The position numbers and the translations under genes were made by a program. This document shows positions 49,230-59,596 of a stretch of 64,000 nt of DNA, piece after piece. Numbering within the stretch: the first letter of the stretch is position 1; each line of letters opens with the position of its first letter. Origin of the DNA: Symbiodinium natans (lineage: Eukaryota > Sar > Dinophyceae > Suessiales > Symbiodiniaceae); NCBI GenBank assembly GCA_905221605.1, contig CAJNDS010000568.1, positions 1 through 64,000 of the forward strand, read 5' to 3'. Below the pieces are notes generated by a model that searched no databases, was not told the origin of the DNA, and saw only the letters and a list, made by a program, of their open reading frames with translations.

Positions 49230-50279
49230 GGATCAGCAAGCCCCTGAGTGAGATTCGGAGGTGGAGTCTCGGCCGACCGCTAGAAACGGATCAAGGGACT
49301 CGGGAATCAAGTTCTGGTCAGAGCTTAGGGTTTGGGGGCGCATGGGTTTTTGGCTAAGAGTTATAGGTATCCTACGTGGGGTATGTAAGCCTACTTACCA
49401 TCTTACTTGCAGTCTGCATACCGAGTCCCATGAGCCAACCCTGGCCTCTCTCAAGACGAGAGATTGAGGAGTCTCGGCCGACAGCTAGAAACAGCGCCTA
49501 AGCATCCCCAAATCCTACACTACACCCCGATCCTAAGCCTTAAACCCTAAGCCCTAACTTGCCAGACCCGAAACTCCAAGCCCCCATACTTCAGGATAAC
49601 AGAGAGCTCTCTCGAGCCGAGCTCCTCTGGTCTTTGCACACGCCCTACTTCAAGGATCAAGGGACTCAGCAATCAAGTTCTGGTCAGAGCTTAGGGTTTG
49701 GGGGTGCATGGATTTCTGGCTGGACTTATAGGTATCCTACTTGTGACAATATGTAACCTAGTTAACCCTACTTACGATCTTGCTTGCAATCTGCATACTG
49801 GCACGGCGTCCCATGAGCCTTCAAGTAAGCTACCTGTCTGCGCCCATTGCATGCGCCACGGCCACACCTGCCTTGGACTGAAAGCCACAGCTGCGCACTC
49901 GAAGAATTGGAATTGCTTTGCAGAAATACTGCCTTGTATCGCTTTAGGGTTTTAGCATGTAGGGTTTAGGAATGAGGGTTGAAGGTTGGGAGGGTTTGGC
50001 GCTAGTGGGGTTTGGTTCCGGGGCTTGGTTTGGGTTCAAGCTAGTCCTTTCTTACTATCCCGCATTGAAGACAATTCATGTATGTGCCTGCTGAAGATGT
50101 TCCTGCTGAGAGCCTGAGAAAAGAACTTGTTTGAGACTCATGGGTAAACAACGAAATCCTAAACTCTACGCTTCAATTTCTTGCTGGCCCTTTGAGAGAA
50201 TGGGGAGAGTAATTTGTAGGTACGATCCTGAAGCCCTAAATGCTAACCTCTAAGCTCTAGACCCTGTAGTACCCTGAAA
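49230..50279 (+). repeat. Block inverted relative to copy A
   Basis: Reverse complement of 32466-33543. The left junction carries about 14 extra bases (GGCCCCGCTTTGCA) between GATGAGGA and the inverted sequence; the right junction is CCCTGAAA|CTAAAGAAAA. Confidence 0.95.
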
Positions 50280-50461
50280 CTAAAGAAAACCCATGTACAT
50301 CCATGTAAGAACCCTGCCCTCCCTAATTCCTCAGCAGCAGGCTTCGGTCCCCGGCTACGTGTCCAAGGCTCACGGTGTAGACTCAAGTTGAGGGTTTGGG
50401 TTTTAGAGTTTGATTTTAGGGGTTCAGGGTTTAGGGGTTCAGAGACTTTGAGTTTAGGGGT

Positions 50462-50743
50462 TCAGGAGTTTAGTGTCCGGGGTTTCGGGAGTGTTTTCAC
50501 CGTGTGTTTGATTTTCATGAAGGGTTTTGGAATTTCGGGGTGGGCAGCATCGTCACAACAATTGAGAAATGGGTTTGGGGGTATGCGCTGCACTTCTCGG
50601 GTCTCAGAGACAACTTCAGAGTGCTGAAGTTGTCTACGAATTCTGAACAGTACAGAGCCCGAGTTAATTGTAATCATGTCGTCATGAAGTATGATCGCCC
50701 CACGATAGGAATAAGGCCGGTATATTGCAGCTCTAGGATTCAT
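50462..50743 (-). CDS. Candidate hypothetical protein, 93 aa (copy B)
   Basis: Partner of 33726-34007. Intact; differs at SVLFRIRRQ (SVLFIILRQ in A). Confidence 0.2.
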   Translation of the reverse strand: MNPRAAIYRPYSYRGAIILHDDMITINSGSVLFRIRRQLQHSEVVSETREVQRIPPNPFLNCCDDAAHPEIPKPFMKIKHTVKTLPKPRTLNS

Positions 50744-51052
50744 AGCTTTATTTTCGGGCTTGGGCTCCCCAATGTAGAGATCGTAAATACTTGGGGTTTC
50801 GGTTCAAGGTTTAGGGTGTATTTAGGTTTTTTATTTAGGGCTTAGGGTTTGGGTGAGTTTAGGAATAGCAGACAATCGCGCAGGGAATATGGACCTCCAG
50901 ATTTTGGGCTGAGACAAAGTGGCCGACGGGCGCTTGCGGGCTTTACACTACTCTCGAAAGCATTGCCGTTGGAGATTTGTTTCGTTCCATGGTACTGTGG
51001 CTGCACGCGGGTTGGAGGACAAGACTGAGAAGGTTTTGGGTCGAATATTTAG

Positions 51053-51460
51053 TCATAGTGTCTTTCTATATTCCTTGATTGTATTGTCCAACATGCCCTG
51101 TTGGCTTAGTAGGTAGGTGTTAGCGCTGCGCGCAAGTCTGCACTGCTTGAGTTTATCACGCACACAGCAACAAAGAATCCGGAGCGCGGCTTGATGCCTC
51201 TCTCGTCTTGAGAGAGGCTCAAGCTTTTGGCCTTGGCAGCACCATGCTATCCAGACAGCGAGCCCACTGCCCCAGCTCACGAACATGAACTTTGTGGAGG
51301 TATGAGCCCATAAGAAGCTTACTGTTGCATCTTCGAAAGCGGGTAACAAGCCTTCTGCTTCCAAGTTGCCTGCTGCTGCCGGTGCAGCAGCAGAGGCACT
51401 CCCACAGCCAAGCAAGGGCGTCCTCAAGAAAGCGCCAAGGGAAAAGGGGCTGAGGGGCAT
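51053..51460 (-). CDS. Candidate hypothetical protein, 135 aa (copy B)
   Basis: Partner of 34332-34739. Intact; RRERHQAALRILCCCVRD against RRERQQAALRILWCCVRD, and LLSQQGM against LLSQRGM. Confidence 0.24.
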   Translation of the reverse strand: MPLSPFSLGAFLRTPLLGCGSASAAAPAAAGNLEAEGLLPAFEDATVSFLWAHTSTKFMFVSWGSGLAVWIAWCCQGQKLEPLSRRERHQAALRILCCCVRDKLKQCRLARSANTYLLSQQGMLDNTIKEYRKTL

Positions 51461-51595
51461 GGTCAGAACGGGTGTCGTTGGGTGATTGGATTAAACAAAA
51501 CAGGACTGTCAATGTTGAAATTGATTCCTCAGGCATAAACAGGACACGTAGAACACAGAGGAAGGTTTCCGTTCCGGTTTGCCGTGGTCTTTCTG

Positions 51596-51826
51596 ATGCT
51601 GCCCACCTCAGCTCCGAGGTTCGCTAGCTCGCTTGGCATTTGCATTTCTTCGGTCGTTTTCGGATTGCTTGCTGTATGCCCATCGTCTGGTTCCTACGAG
51701 TACCAGCCATACTTCAAAGCCGTGCCTAAACCAGTCCCTGCGCGGGGAGCCGATCTAGGAGTGCTTGGCACAATGCCCGTTACCCCAGTGGTACTTGAAA
51801 AAACAATCGATGCATACAGGTTCTAG
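51596..51826 (+). CDS. Candidate small secreted or membrane protein, 76 aa (copy B)
   Basis: Partner of 34857-35078 with an in-frame 9-bp insertion giving PKPVPARGADLGV. The hydrophobic segment and C terminus are kept. Confidence 0.26.
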   Translation: MLPTSAPRFASSLGICISSVVFGLLAVCPSSGSYEYQPYFKAVPKPVPARGADLGVLGTMPVTPVVLEKTIDAYRF

Positions 51827-52049
51827 TCATTCTAGTCAGAGAATGAAAAGCATGTGTACACATGTGTGTGTGGATATATATCTATGTTTACAAATACATC
51901 AACAAATAAATAAATATAAAGAAGATAAAATGAATATAACAAATAAATAAAACAGTCCACGCAAAGACACAGCCATCTAAGGACTCTAAGGACTGGCCTC
52001 CGTCGCCGGAGGCTCAGAGAGACCAGGGCGGAGGGCCGGCAGCCTGTAG

Positions 52050-52310
52050 ATGGCGGTGCAGGGGATCGGTGAACGCCCTTCATTCTTCGTTGCAGAGACC
52101 TTCGGGTTCAGTTTGCGTCGAGAGATTGCAGATCGAGCTTCTGTCCGGGGCACTCATTGCTTCTACAAGGGCTTTGCTGCAACTGCCACCGGGAGGCGAT
52201 TGCTCCAAGGATCGCTTCTCCCTTGTCTGCAGGACAGCATCTCGGCGCTGGTAGATGGCTTTCGGGTCATCATCCTGATGGCAGCAGGGAGACACATTAG
52301 GCTCTTTTAG
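52050..52310 (+). CDS. Candidate hypothetical protein (copy B)
   Basis: Partner of 35302-35628, same up to MAAG, then a short different C terminus (RHIRLF) caused by an insertion (GACACATTAGGCTCTTTT). Confidence 0.2.
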   Translation: MAVQGIGERPSFFVAETFGFSLRREIADRASVRGTHCFYKGFAATATGRRLLQGSLLPCLQDSISALVDGFRVIILMAAGRHIRLF

Positions 52311-52567
52311 TCTTACCACGTTTAGGGTGGTGCCATTATACCTCATTTGGTTTGACAACTTCAGAAGTGTGTACTGAGTGTACTGTCTGACAGATGCTTG
52401 AGCTCTTTCTCGGAAGGGTTACAAGTTCTATCACATGGCTTCCAATCCAGATTTTCACAAGAATGGACCCTTTCACGAGATATCCTCAGTGTTTCCGCAA
52501 AGCCCCCTCGACAACGTACAACACTAACCCGGCTGAAGCCAAGCAAACTCGGGGTAGGCGGCACAAC

Positions 52568-52930
52568 ATGAAGCACTTATGTCTTAGAGCAGTCTTCTTG
52601 GCCACGTGGGTGACACTGTCATGTGTGCCGCATCTGTTTCTGATGGCTTCACACGCTTCGCACTCACGGCTTCGGAGGCCTTCGGGCTCGGGCACGAGAG
52701 CATGCTTCCAAAACCCACACGGAATTCATTTGCGAAAGCTTCTGCTTCGTGCAGCTCAGCTTACGGCCACACGAGCACCACATTCCGAAGCACAACTTCC
52801 AGATTTCGTTGTGAGACAGAACGATTCCGTCGGGTGCCGACAACTAATCGCTTCCCCCATTTATTACAGGCCCCCTAATCATGATAAACACATTGGGCCC
52901 AATCCTGACGAAATCATCCCTGCCCTTTAA
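52568..52930 (+). CDS. Weak candidate: N-terminal hydrophobic signal-like ORF
   Basis: From the ATG at 52568: MKHLCLRAVFLATWVTLSCV, PHLFLMASHASHSRLRRPS, a hydrophobic core followed by a Ser/Arg-rich stretch as in signal peptide plus transit peptide, then LLLRAAQLTATRAPHSEAQ to TAA. Two other frames are open, including a minus one (GLRSRECEACEAIRNRCGTH), so this is speculative. Confidence 0.17.
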   Translation: MKHLCLRAVFLATWVTLSCVPHLFLMASHASHSRLRRPSGSGTRACFQNPHGIHLRKLLLRAAQLTATRAPHSEAQLPDFVVRQNDSVGCRQLIASPIYYRPPNHDKHIGPNPDEIIPAL

Positions 52931-52950
52931 AACCTAATTGTATTAGGGGG

Positions 52951-53073
52951 AGGAGTAAGAGCAAGAGCAAAAGCAAGAGCAAAAGCAAGGGTATGACCAC
53001 AAGCAGGAGCAAGAGCAAGAGCAAAAGCCAGCGCAGGAGCAAGAGACAGAGCAGGAGCAAGAGCAAGATCCCT
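52951..53073 (+). repeat. (AGCAAG)n/(AGCAAA)n hexamer minisatellite
   Basis: About 20 units with AGGAGC and CAGCGC variants. One frame would encode (Ser-Lys)n, another (Ala-Arg/Lys)n. Confined to the copy-B-specific block. Confidence 0.92.
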
Positions 53074-53149
53074 CAACAGTGACAGTAGAGACAAAAAGAC
53101 CCCCTATCATACTACAACACTTTCCGAGTGACTTTCAGGCGGAGGGGGT

Positions 53150-53167
53150 GGCCCCCCCCCCCCCCCG
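53150..53167. repeat. Poly-C tract
   Basis: About 17 C after GTGG. Confidence 0.9.
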
Positions 53168-53178
53168 TTTGGAAGGGA

Positions 53179-53330
53179 TTAAGACTGTGCTCTGAATTGC
53201 AGATGTTCCTGCGCAAATCCCGCGGCCGCGCCAATGTTGTCAATGCCAGCCTCGTGATTGGCAGGGTGACCCACACGATCCAAAAGGCATGAACAGGCAT
53301 TCGAGAAGGTGATCCAATGACGTTGGAATC
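53179..53330 (-). CDS. Candidate exon in copy-B-specific block
   Basis: The minus frame reads GVYSDGFQRHWITFSNACSC, LLDRVGHPANHEAGIDNIGA, AAGFAQEHLQFRAQS, stop at 53179. Globular-looking with His, Trp, Asp and Asn residues. Not recognised. It could be part of what the block brought in. Confidence 0.22.
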
Positions 53331-53332
53331 CG

Positions 53333-53981
53333 TCAGAATACACGCCAGCGCAAAGACTGCTGATTGCCGCCGATTCCCTCCCAATCCGTTGAAAAAAAAC
53401 TTCGGACGGTCGCAAGTATGACAACTGCTGACAGCTGCTGCATCTTTAAGCTTGTGGCCAAGCGACTCCGGGTCTCGGTTTTGGCAACGATGGAGCCATG
53501 TGAGGTTTGGCTCCGGAAAACTCGGGCTCCTATGGTGGCACTGTGGTCTTCAAACCTTCGACTCTGATTCTCGCCGGGTTCCACGCCATTAAGCCGCGCA
53601 AACACAATACCGATTCTGATAACTGTGGGGGCGGATTGACGTCTGCTGCCCGTCTCTGTGAAATGAGCATTGAGGCAGCTTGTGAAGTGAACTCTGCTGA
53701 AGGCTAGTGCGCGAGTAATCCCGGTAACAGCAACCGGAGTGCTAGTGGCCTTTCCTGGTTAAGGAGGTCCCCAGGTATCAGCAGACAACACCCCCTTCCC
53801 CCACCCCCCCCCCCCCCCCCCCCCCCGACATCTTCACTACTTCTTGCCACTCGGCGAAAGAGCTTTCGCTCCAAAGACATGCTTCTTTACGGCGGTGCAG
53901 ACTACATGTCCTTGATGCTTGAGAGCCTGGTGAGCAGGCTGGGCAGGATCCTCGCCTCAGTTTCCGGATTTCAACACACAC
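53333..53981 (-). pseudogene. Disrupted counterpart of the 222-codon frame (copy B)
   Basis: Matches 35823-36436. The C-run at 53798-53826 is longer than in A and several small indels shift frame, leaving separate open pieces 53778-53981 and 53333-53605. If the A frame is a gene, this is its broken copy. Confidence 0.3.
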
Positions 53982-54571
53982 TCAGGACTCAATGCCTCAC
54001 CTCCGCTCGCTGCCTCACGCACGCATGCACGCATGCACACACGCATGCGCACGTAGGCAGGCTTGCTTGTGCGTGCACTGACTTCTATGCCAACATACTC
54101 CACTAAAGGGTGTGATTGTCCACTGCCAGGCCATGCAGGCAAGAATTTGAAGTGCCTCCCTCTCAGACTCTCGCTATCTCTCGCTCCCTCGCTTAATCCA
54201 GTGCGGTCGGTGAAGTCTCTCCATTGAGTGCACGCTCTCATTGTTTGCTTCTCTCTGCTGCTACTGCCTCTGCTACTGCCTCTGCTACTGCCTCTGCTAC
54301 TGCCTCTGCTACTGCAGCTGCCGGTGCTTTTGCAACTGCCGTTTTTCCTCCTGCTGCTGCACTGCCACTGGGGTGTTACCGCTCGCTTGCTGCGCTCAAT
54401 AAAGGCAAGGACTTGGCCTCGTCGAGGAGCCCCACCGGCAAGCTGCGCCTTTGGTGGGCAGTGGGGGATCGGTGCAGAAGCAAGCAGCAAAATCAACGGG
54501 CACTTTCCTTCATCACATGCTTCACGTGCACTTCCTAAATTCGCCACGACCAGGTCACGACTACTAAACAT
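53957..54571 (-). CDS. Candidate ORF, 204 codons, with Ser-Arg-Gly repeats (copy B)
   Basis: The minus frame reads VVANLGSAREACDEGKCPLI, GGAPRRGQVLAFIERSKRAV, then (Ser-Arg-Gly-Ser)n encoded by the 12-bp repeat at 54262-54316, REKQTMRACTQWRDFTDRT and a Cys/Arg-rich end. In copy A the repeat is unexpanded and indels break this frame. The long open length depends partly on the repeat. Confidence 0.18.
   Translation of the reverse strand: MFSSRDLVVANLGSAREACDEGKCPLILLLASAPIPHCPPKAQLAGGAPRRGQVLAFIERSKRAVTPQWQCSSRRKNGSCKSTGSCSSRGSSRGSSRGSSRGSSSREKQTMRACTQWRDFTDRTGLSEGARDSESLRGRHFKFLPAWPGSGQSHPLVEYVGIEVSARTSKPAYVRMRVCMRACVREAASGGEALSPECVLKSGN
54262..54316. repeat. (CTGCCTCTGCTA)n 12-bp repeat, expanded in copy B
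   Basis: Five units of CTGCCTCTGCTA where copy A has only the ancestral CTGCCACTGCTACTGC. Confidence 0.92.
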
Positions 54572-56202
54572 ACGAGTACGGCAATGGTCACATCAGGTCC
54601 CCTAGCCTAGTCCTCTTTCAGACTGTGACAGAAACTCGGCATGCGAAACCCAGCGCAGCCAAATGGGCGTCGTGAGCATGTTGCCCACCTTTCACAGGAA
54701 AGATCAATATTGTCGCACCCTTGTCTAGGGTTTACAAGGGTCTTGTAGGGTTGGCCTTTCTTTTTTTTGGATACTAGACGGTTTTGAGTGGCATTTTAAG
54801 GGTATGTAGGTGTAGCTGCTTGTTGAGTCCGCAGCAAGGATTTCATACGATGCTGTATAGGGCTTGTACGATGTGTTCAATGGGTTTCTCTCTGGTTCGA
54901 TGTCATGGGCTTCGCGGTCTGGGATTCGCATGACTCGGGAAAACTTGGGGAGCGAGCTCACTCCATCTGAGATCTGTGGCTGAGGTAAGCGACCTAAAAC
55001 CCCGAAGGCCGGGCGGGGGCTCTGTGTGGTAGGGTATTGGAAAATTGGGTTTCCTGAACAGGCTGCGATGCACGCTTGCATACAGTTAGTGAGAGGCTTG
55101 TACAAGCGAGGTCATGGTGCTACATACATGCGCATGGTTGTTTGCGTTCTTCTTCCTGTTGTGTGTGTTACAGTAGGCTTTGCACGGTTTGTAAGAGGCT
55201 AAATTGAGGCGTTGTGTCAGAGAGCCGAAGACCCTTTCAGGAACAGATGCTCCGGGCTCTTAACTACGAAGGAGAAATAATTACACCCCATCGTAAATTC
55301 ACAGATCTGACATACACATTCGCCTGGGAGAGCGTGCAAAATGGCATAGTTATGACTGGTCGGGACAGGGGCTGCCTCCGGGGCTTTTGGGGATTGTGCA
55401 CATGTACGGCTTCCGGCTTCCGGCTCGTGTTGGGGTTTCTCGGTCTCTCCAAAACTTCCAATCATTGAGCACATTGCAAGCATAATTGGGCCCGGGGACG
55501 AGCGGACTGCGCGTCCGCGATGCGGCAGCCTATAGTTTTGAAGGACCAGAGGGTCGCGGAGTTGTGTGTTTCTTGCTTGTGGAAGAGAGAGGTTGTTTTG
55601 GCTTGAGATTTTTGGGGTGAATTGCTTGGGATGGCCCTTCGCCCTCACATCCGAACAAGCCCAAGCACGCCTTTTAAAAGCGAGACAAAGCTTGGAAACT
55701 GCTGCGTCCAATCACCCTGACCCTCAAATGGACCGCCCCAAGCCAAGTCAATGTTGTTTCAAAGCTTGGGGAGTTTCTGGCAGGTCAAGGACTGCAAGCG
55801 GCTGCCTAAAACTGGGCTCTGGGGCGTTTACATCTTGCGATGGGGGGTTCAAAGTTTAGGCTTTGACTTCAAGCTAACAACTCGACTCCGGACCCCTTTA
55901 CTCCTGATGGGATTGCTAGACCAACCAAGTACATCCTGAGCCTCATCCTGTTCCCCAAACCAGGCGAAAACCCACAGATCTTGCGAAGGCTAGGGGCTGG
56001 CACAACTGCAGGCATTTCCATTCCTTCCTGAAGGGACGCAAACATGAAGTTCAACATTACCTTGCGACTAGAGATTTGAATTTCATGGGAGTGGCTTCGG
56101 GTTGTGTTGTGCATGGCGGAGGTCTCCATGCAGCTTGCGCAGCTGCTTCGCATAAAGATGTAAGTGCACAAGTTCACATCTCTGACTTAAGAACAGCCGT
56201 GA

Positions 56203-56245
56203 GAAAGAGAGAGAGAGAGAGAGAGGGAGAGAGGGAGAGAGAGCG
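56203..56245. repeat. (GA)n (copy B)
   Basis: Shorter partner of 38661-38743. Confidence 0.95.
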
Positions 56246-56911
56246 CGAAACAAAATGGCAGTGATGGCCGGGCAAGGTCGCTTTGGGGGGGCTTTTGGGG
56301 CTTGCGGCTTGCGGCCATGTCTTGGGAGGAGAAACGAAAGGCTTCTCAGCCCACGACACTCTACCCTGAAACAAACCTGTAGAGCTTACACCACAGATGC
56401 TCAATGCACGGCGGGCAAAGAGAATCAACTGCCCAAACCCTGACTAAACCCTAACCCCTCCGCCAGGCTTCCTCTTTCATCCAAGGCTTGGCCTCTTCCT
56501 GCAGGGCCTGCGGACATGAGCTGGCTTCAAAGTGACTCGGTGATGCTGGCCGTGTTTTTGACTCGGGCCGTCTCTCGTTTTAGATTTTTCGTGTTTCGAA
56601 ATGGAAATTTGGGGACGTGCGTGTCATAGGCCTGCTCCAGGAGTGCTCAGAAAACCACCTGTAACTAATATGTTATTCGATTACCAAATATTTGAACAGA
56701 TTCATATAATCATCGACCATTATTGCAATTTCACAATGTATAATATCACTATTTGGTATTTGTGTATCAAAACAATAATAATATCATGTCATTAACTCAA
56801 TATTAATAAATAAAGAATTTCGAATAGTTACCACGAGCCAGATGAAGGAGTGTATCCCGGCCGCTGCAATATTACGACTGTGTGACTGTGAGTGGTTGAT
56901 GGTCCTTCGCA

Positions 56912-57151
56912 CTATCTAACCAATACCTTTAGGCCGCCGAGAACAAAAGAAAACAACGCGACTAGATAGCTCATTGGACGCGGTGGCGGGTTGAGTTCTA
57001 CGGTTCTACGGCTGTTGCGTCTTCTCCAATTGTACACTGATGCCCGCATACAATACTTGCGGGGACAGCTTGAGCGAAAGCAAAAGCTCAAGATCCTGTG
57101 CGAAGTGTGCTTTTGAATGCCTTTCATACCACAGCACACACTACCAAGCAT
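56912..57151 (-). CDS. Weak candidate ORF, 79 aa (copy B)
   Basis: Partner of 39405-39644, intact, with CPRKYCMRASVYNWRRRN against CPRKCCMRASVYNWRTRN. Confidence 0.14.
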   Translation of the reverse strand: MLGSVCCGMKGIQKHTSHRILSFCFRSSCPRKYCMRASVYNWRRRNSRRTVELNPPPRPMSYLVALFSFVLGGLKVLVR

Positions 57152-58083
57152 TGTTCACTTTGGTATGGATGTTCTGGAGAAGAAGTGCCGTGGACAATGA
57201 AGGTTATCACAAAAACCTGTGACAGACACTCCGCTGCCTGTCTGCACTGGTAGTATGCATCATTTCATGGCCAGGTCATGGACATTCGACAGGTGCAATC
57301 ACGTCGACACACTTTAAGATAACAACGGTGACTTCGACATTCACAAAGCCTGGCTGGATCCTGTATACTGAAGCGCTGAGCGAGCGTACACTGAAGCGCT
57401 GAGCGGGTTAAAGCAAGGATTGGGTTTCAAGCAATTTCGCGACTTAGACGACCATCAACATACATGCAGCCAGCAGACCCTGGTAACCAATGGATGCCGC
57501 CCGCGCGGCCAGTCGTCCATGGTGTACAAGCCCCCTACAGTATTGAAACCATGTAGAAGAATCCCCTAAACCCCGCCTAAACGCTGAAATGGCGAAATGG
57601 GTTTAGGGTTTAGAGTATATGGGTTTCGGTTTCAGGAAGACCGTAAACCCTGAACCCTCAGGACAATAAATGGGTGAAACCTACAGCCCTACGATGCTCT
57701 GAACTTCCTTTGATTTTGCATGGCTCGTGGCTGAGCAAACAGCTGGAGCCGAGGACAGCGGGTCGCACTCTCCAGCTGGCTCCACGCCCGCAACGTTGCG
57801 AGGACATCCTTGAATTGCGAAGCCGTCAAACCCCAACCACGAAACGGCTCAAGCCCCAATCCATCCCAATCCGCAAAAACCCTAAAACCATTCCAAAGAG
57901 CTTAAAACCCCCTCAGCGCGAAGCCATGGCCAGCCTCATTAGACTCCGACTCCCCCCATACACCCTTGGAGCCCTGCCAACGTGGGACGCAGGAACGCCA
58001 CGTCTCCCTGTACACCGAGAAACCTGAATCCCTAAGCCCAAAAGTTCCAGAGTCCTGAAGCCTAAACCTACGACCCAAGGCCA

Positions 58084-58537
58084 CTAGAAGTTCCTAAATC
58101 TCTGAACCATAGAGTCCCCACGCTCGCAGGAAAGGGTCACAAGCCTCGCGTCTGTCGGGATGCAGCCTTCACGCCTTTGCCATTTGCTCGATGTTAGACT
58201 GGGGGTCACCACCGCTTCAGGGTCCGAGGGCTCGGGATCGGCTTGTGCCCAAGGTCCGGCCCAGGGCACGGCAGATCTGGGTGCGAGGTTGGGGCCCAAG
58301 CCAAGCCGCACAGAGGTTCAGCGTTTTTTTGGGGCTACGGCTGTACCAGTTCAGGCTGTACGGGGCTTCTGGTTGCCACCGGCAGGGGTGAGCAGTGCCA
58401 TTGGCTTCTGCACCTGCATTGTAGGGGCCTCGAGTGTAAACTTCAGGCTCGGTGCCATGCTCCGGAGCTTTGTCTTGTGCATTGCCAATTTGCGGCCGAA
58501 TTACGAGGAACCACCAAAGCCTGGAACACTGCACCAC
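58084..58537 (-). pseudogene. Frameshifted counterpart of the 179-codon frame (copy B)
   Basis: The 23-nt deletion relative to A splits the frame into 58217-58537 and 58084-58311. Meaningful only if the copy A frame is a real gene. Confidence 0.2.
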
Positions 58538-58606
58538 ACCTCTCTCCGGCCAGGGACCCGGCGGACATGCGCGATTGCCTCCTCTGAGACCTTATCACTG
58601 GAAGGT

Positions 58607-58815
58607 TTAGGGCCGAGGCAGGTTCGGAGTGGGCTTTGCGTTTTCGGGCTGATACGAAGCAACATCCACCTCCACTTCACGTGGAACTGGGTCCCTTAGC
58701 CCACATAGCTCCCAAAAGAAGTTGCTCAAAGAGGCCCCAACTCGAGCCATCAGTGCGGCGCCGAGGTGGTGCAGCTTGGCAAGGGCCCAAACCTCGCAGT
58801 TGCAAACAGCCAGGG
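58607..58815 (-). CDS. Candidate C-terminal exon (copy B)
   Basis: Partner of 41082-41290: WELCGLRDPVPREVEVDVAS (GRR in A). Stops at the same place. Confidence 0.22.
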
Positions 58816-58925
58816 GTGGGGCTCGAAATCCGAGCCTCGAAAACCAGGAAAGGAAAAAACAATGAGCGGGCCGAGCCCCAAAACCCCAACCCCAAACTTC
58901 CAAAATCCGAAGGTTCAGCAAGGGC

Positions 58926-59362
58926 CTCCGACGCTAGTGGCCATTTCTTGGGCTTTAGAGCCGGCAGCGCCTCTGGCAGAAGGCCCCCCCCATGTAACAG
59001 CTCGGGGCCCCTGTATTCAAGCCAGTGCAACATTAAGGCCGAGAGCTGTGGTGCAGGAAGGCCCCAATTTGTGGTTTTCCTGAGGCAGACCAGGCCAAAA
59101 CCATCTTTTTACGAGGGAACAGTTGGTTTTCCTATGAAAAACAATCTTTTTACGAGGCAAAACCAAAAAACACATTTTTTCAACATCCCCTCCCCATTCT
59201 CTTAAAAAGTTGGTTTTTTGGCTTTTTGGTCTCGCCCATCTCGGCGTCCAGTCCTGTGGTCCGTGTGGGGTCTGTTTTGTCGAGAGACAGCCACTGAGAG
59301 TAGCAAAAAACGGCATAGGGCACGAGCGGGTTTGAAACGGTATTTACGAGGGAAACAGATCT
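58926..59362. other. Unique DNA right of copy B, with repeated TTTTTACGAGG
   Basis: TTTTTACGAGGGAACAG (about 59105), TTTTTACGAGGCAAAACC (about 59146) and TATTTACGAGGGAAACAG (about 59340) are three related words; TTTTTTGGCTTTTTGGT near 59213 and CAAAACCAAAAAACAC near 59159 echo the foldback words at 10.5 kb. No gene supported. Confidence 0.45.
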
Positions 59363-59460
59363 GGGTAGGTCATGGGGGGGGGGGGTGTGTCTATATATAT
59401 ATATATGTATGCTTTTTATGTATGTATGTACGTATGTATGTATGTAGGTATGCATTAACA
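59363..59460. repeat. GGGTAGGTCA / G-run / AT compound satellite, then (ATGT)n
   Basis: GGGTAGGTCATGG and about 12 G, linker TGTGTC, (TA)n, then TATGTATGTACGTATGTATG. The first part matches the right end of the 8.75-10.9 kb element. Confidence 0.92.
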
Positions 59461-59596
59461 TTTTATTTGTTCATTCATGTAGTAATGTTTATGTTCACAT
59501 GTATATCTATATTCTTGAACCTCAGTGGGCTTTCAGCCAGGCACGAAACGGAAGACCGCCCGCAGCTGCAAAGTTCGGAAATTCGAGGGTTGGGGT

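Larger units (their letters stand above)
52489..53366 (+). repeat. Block unique to copy B (replaces about 95 bp of copy A)
   Basis: Between CACGAGATATCCTCAG and CCGCCGATTCCC, copy B has about 878 bp where copy A has about 95 bp of unrelated sequence. It contains plus and minus frames, an AGCAAG hexamer repeat and a C-run. No terminal repeats or target duplication are evident. Confidence 0.85.
49078..58925 (+). repeat. Segmental duplication, copy B (about 9.85 kb)
   Basis: Matches 32333-41402 in the same orientation, with an inverted block (49230-50279), a replaced and enlarged block (about 52489-53366) and many small indels. Begins at the gap, ends abruptly after GGTTCAGCAAGGGCC. Confidence 0.97.
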
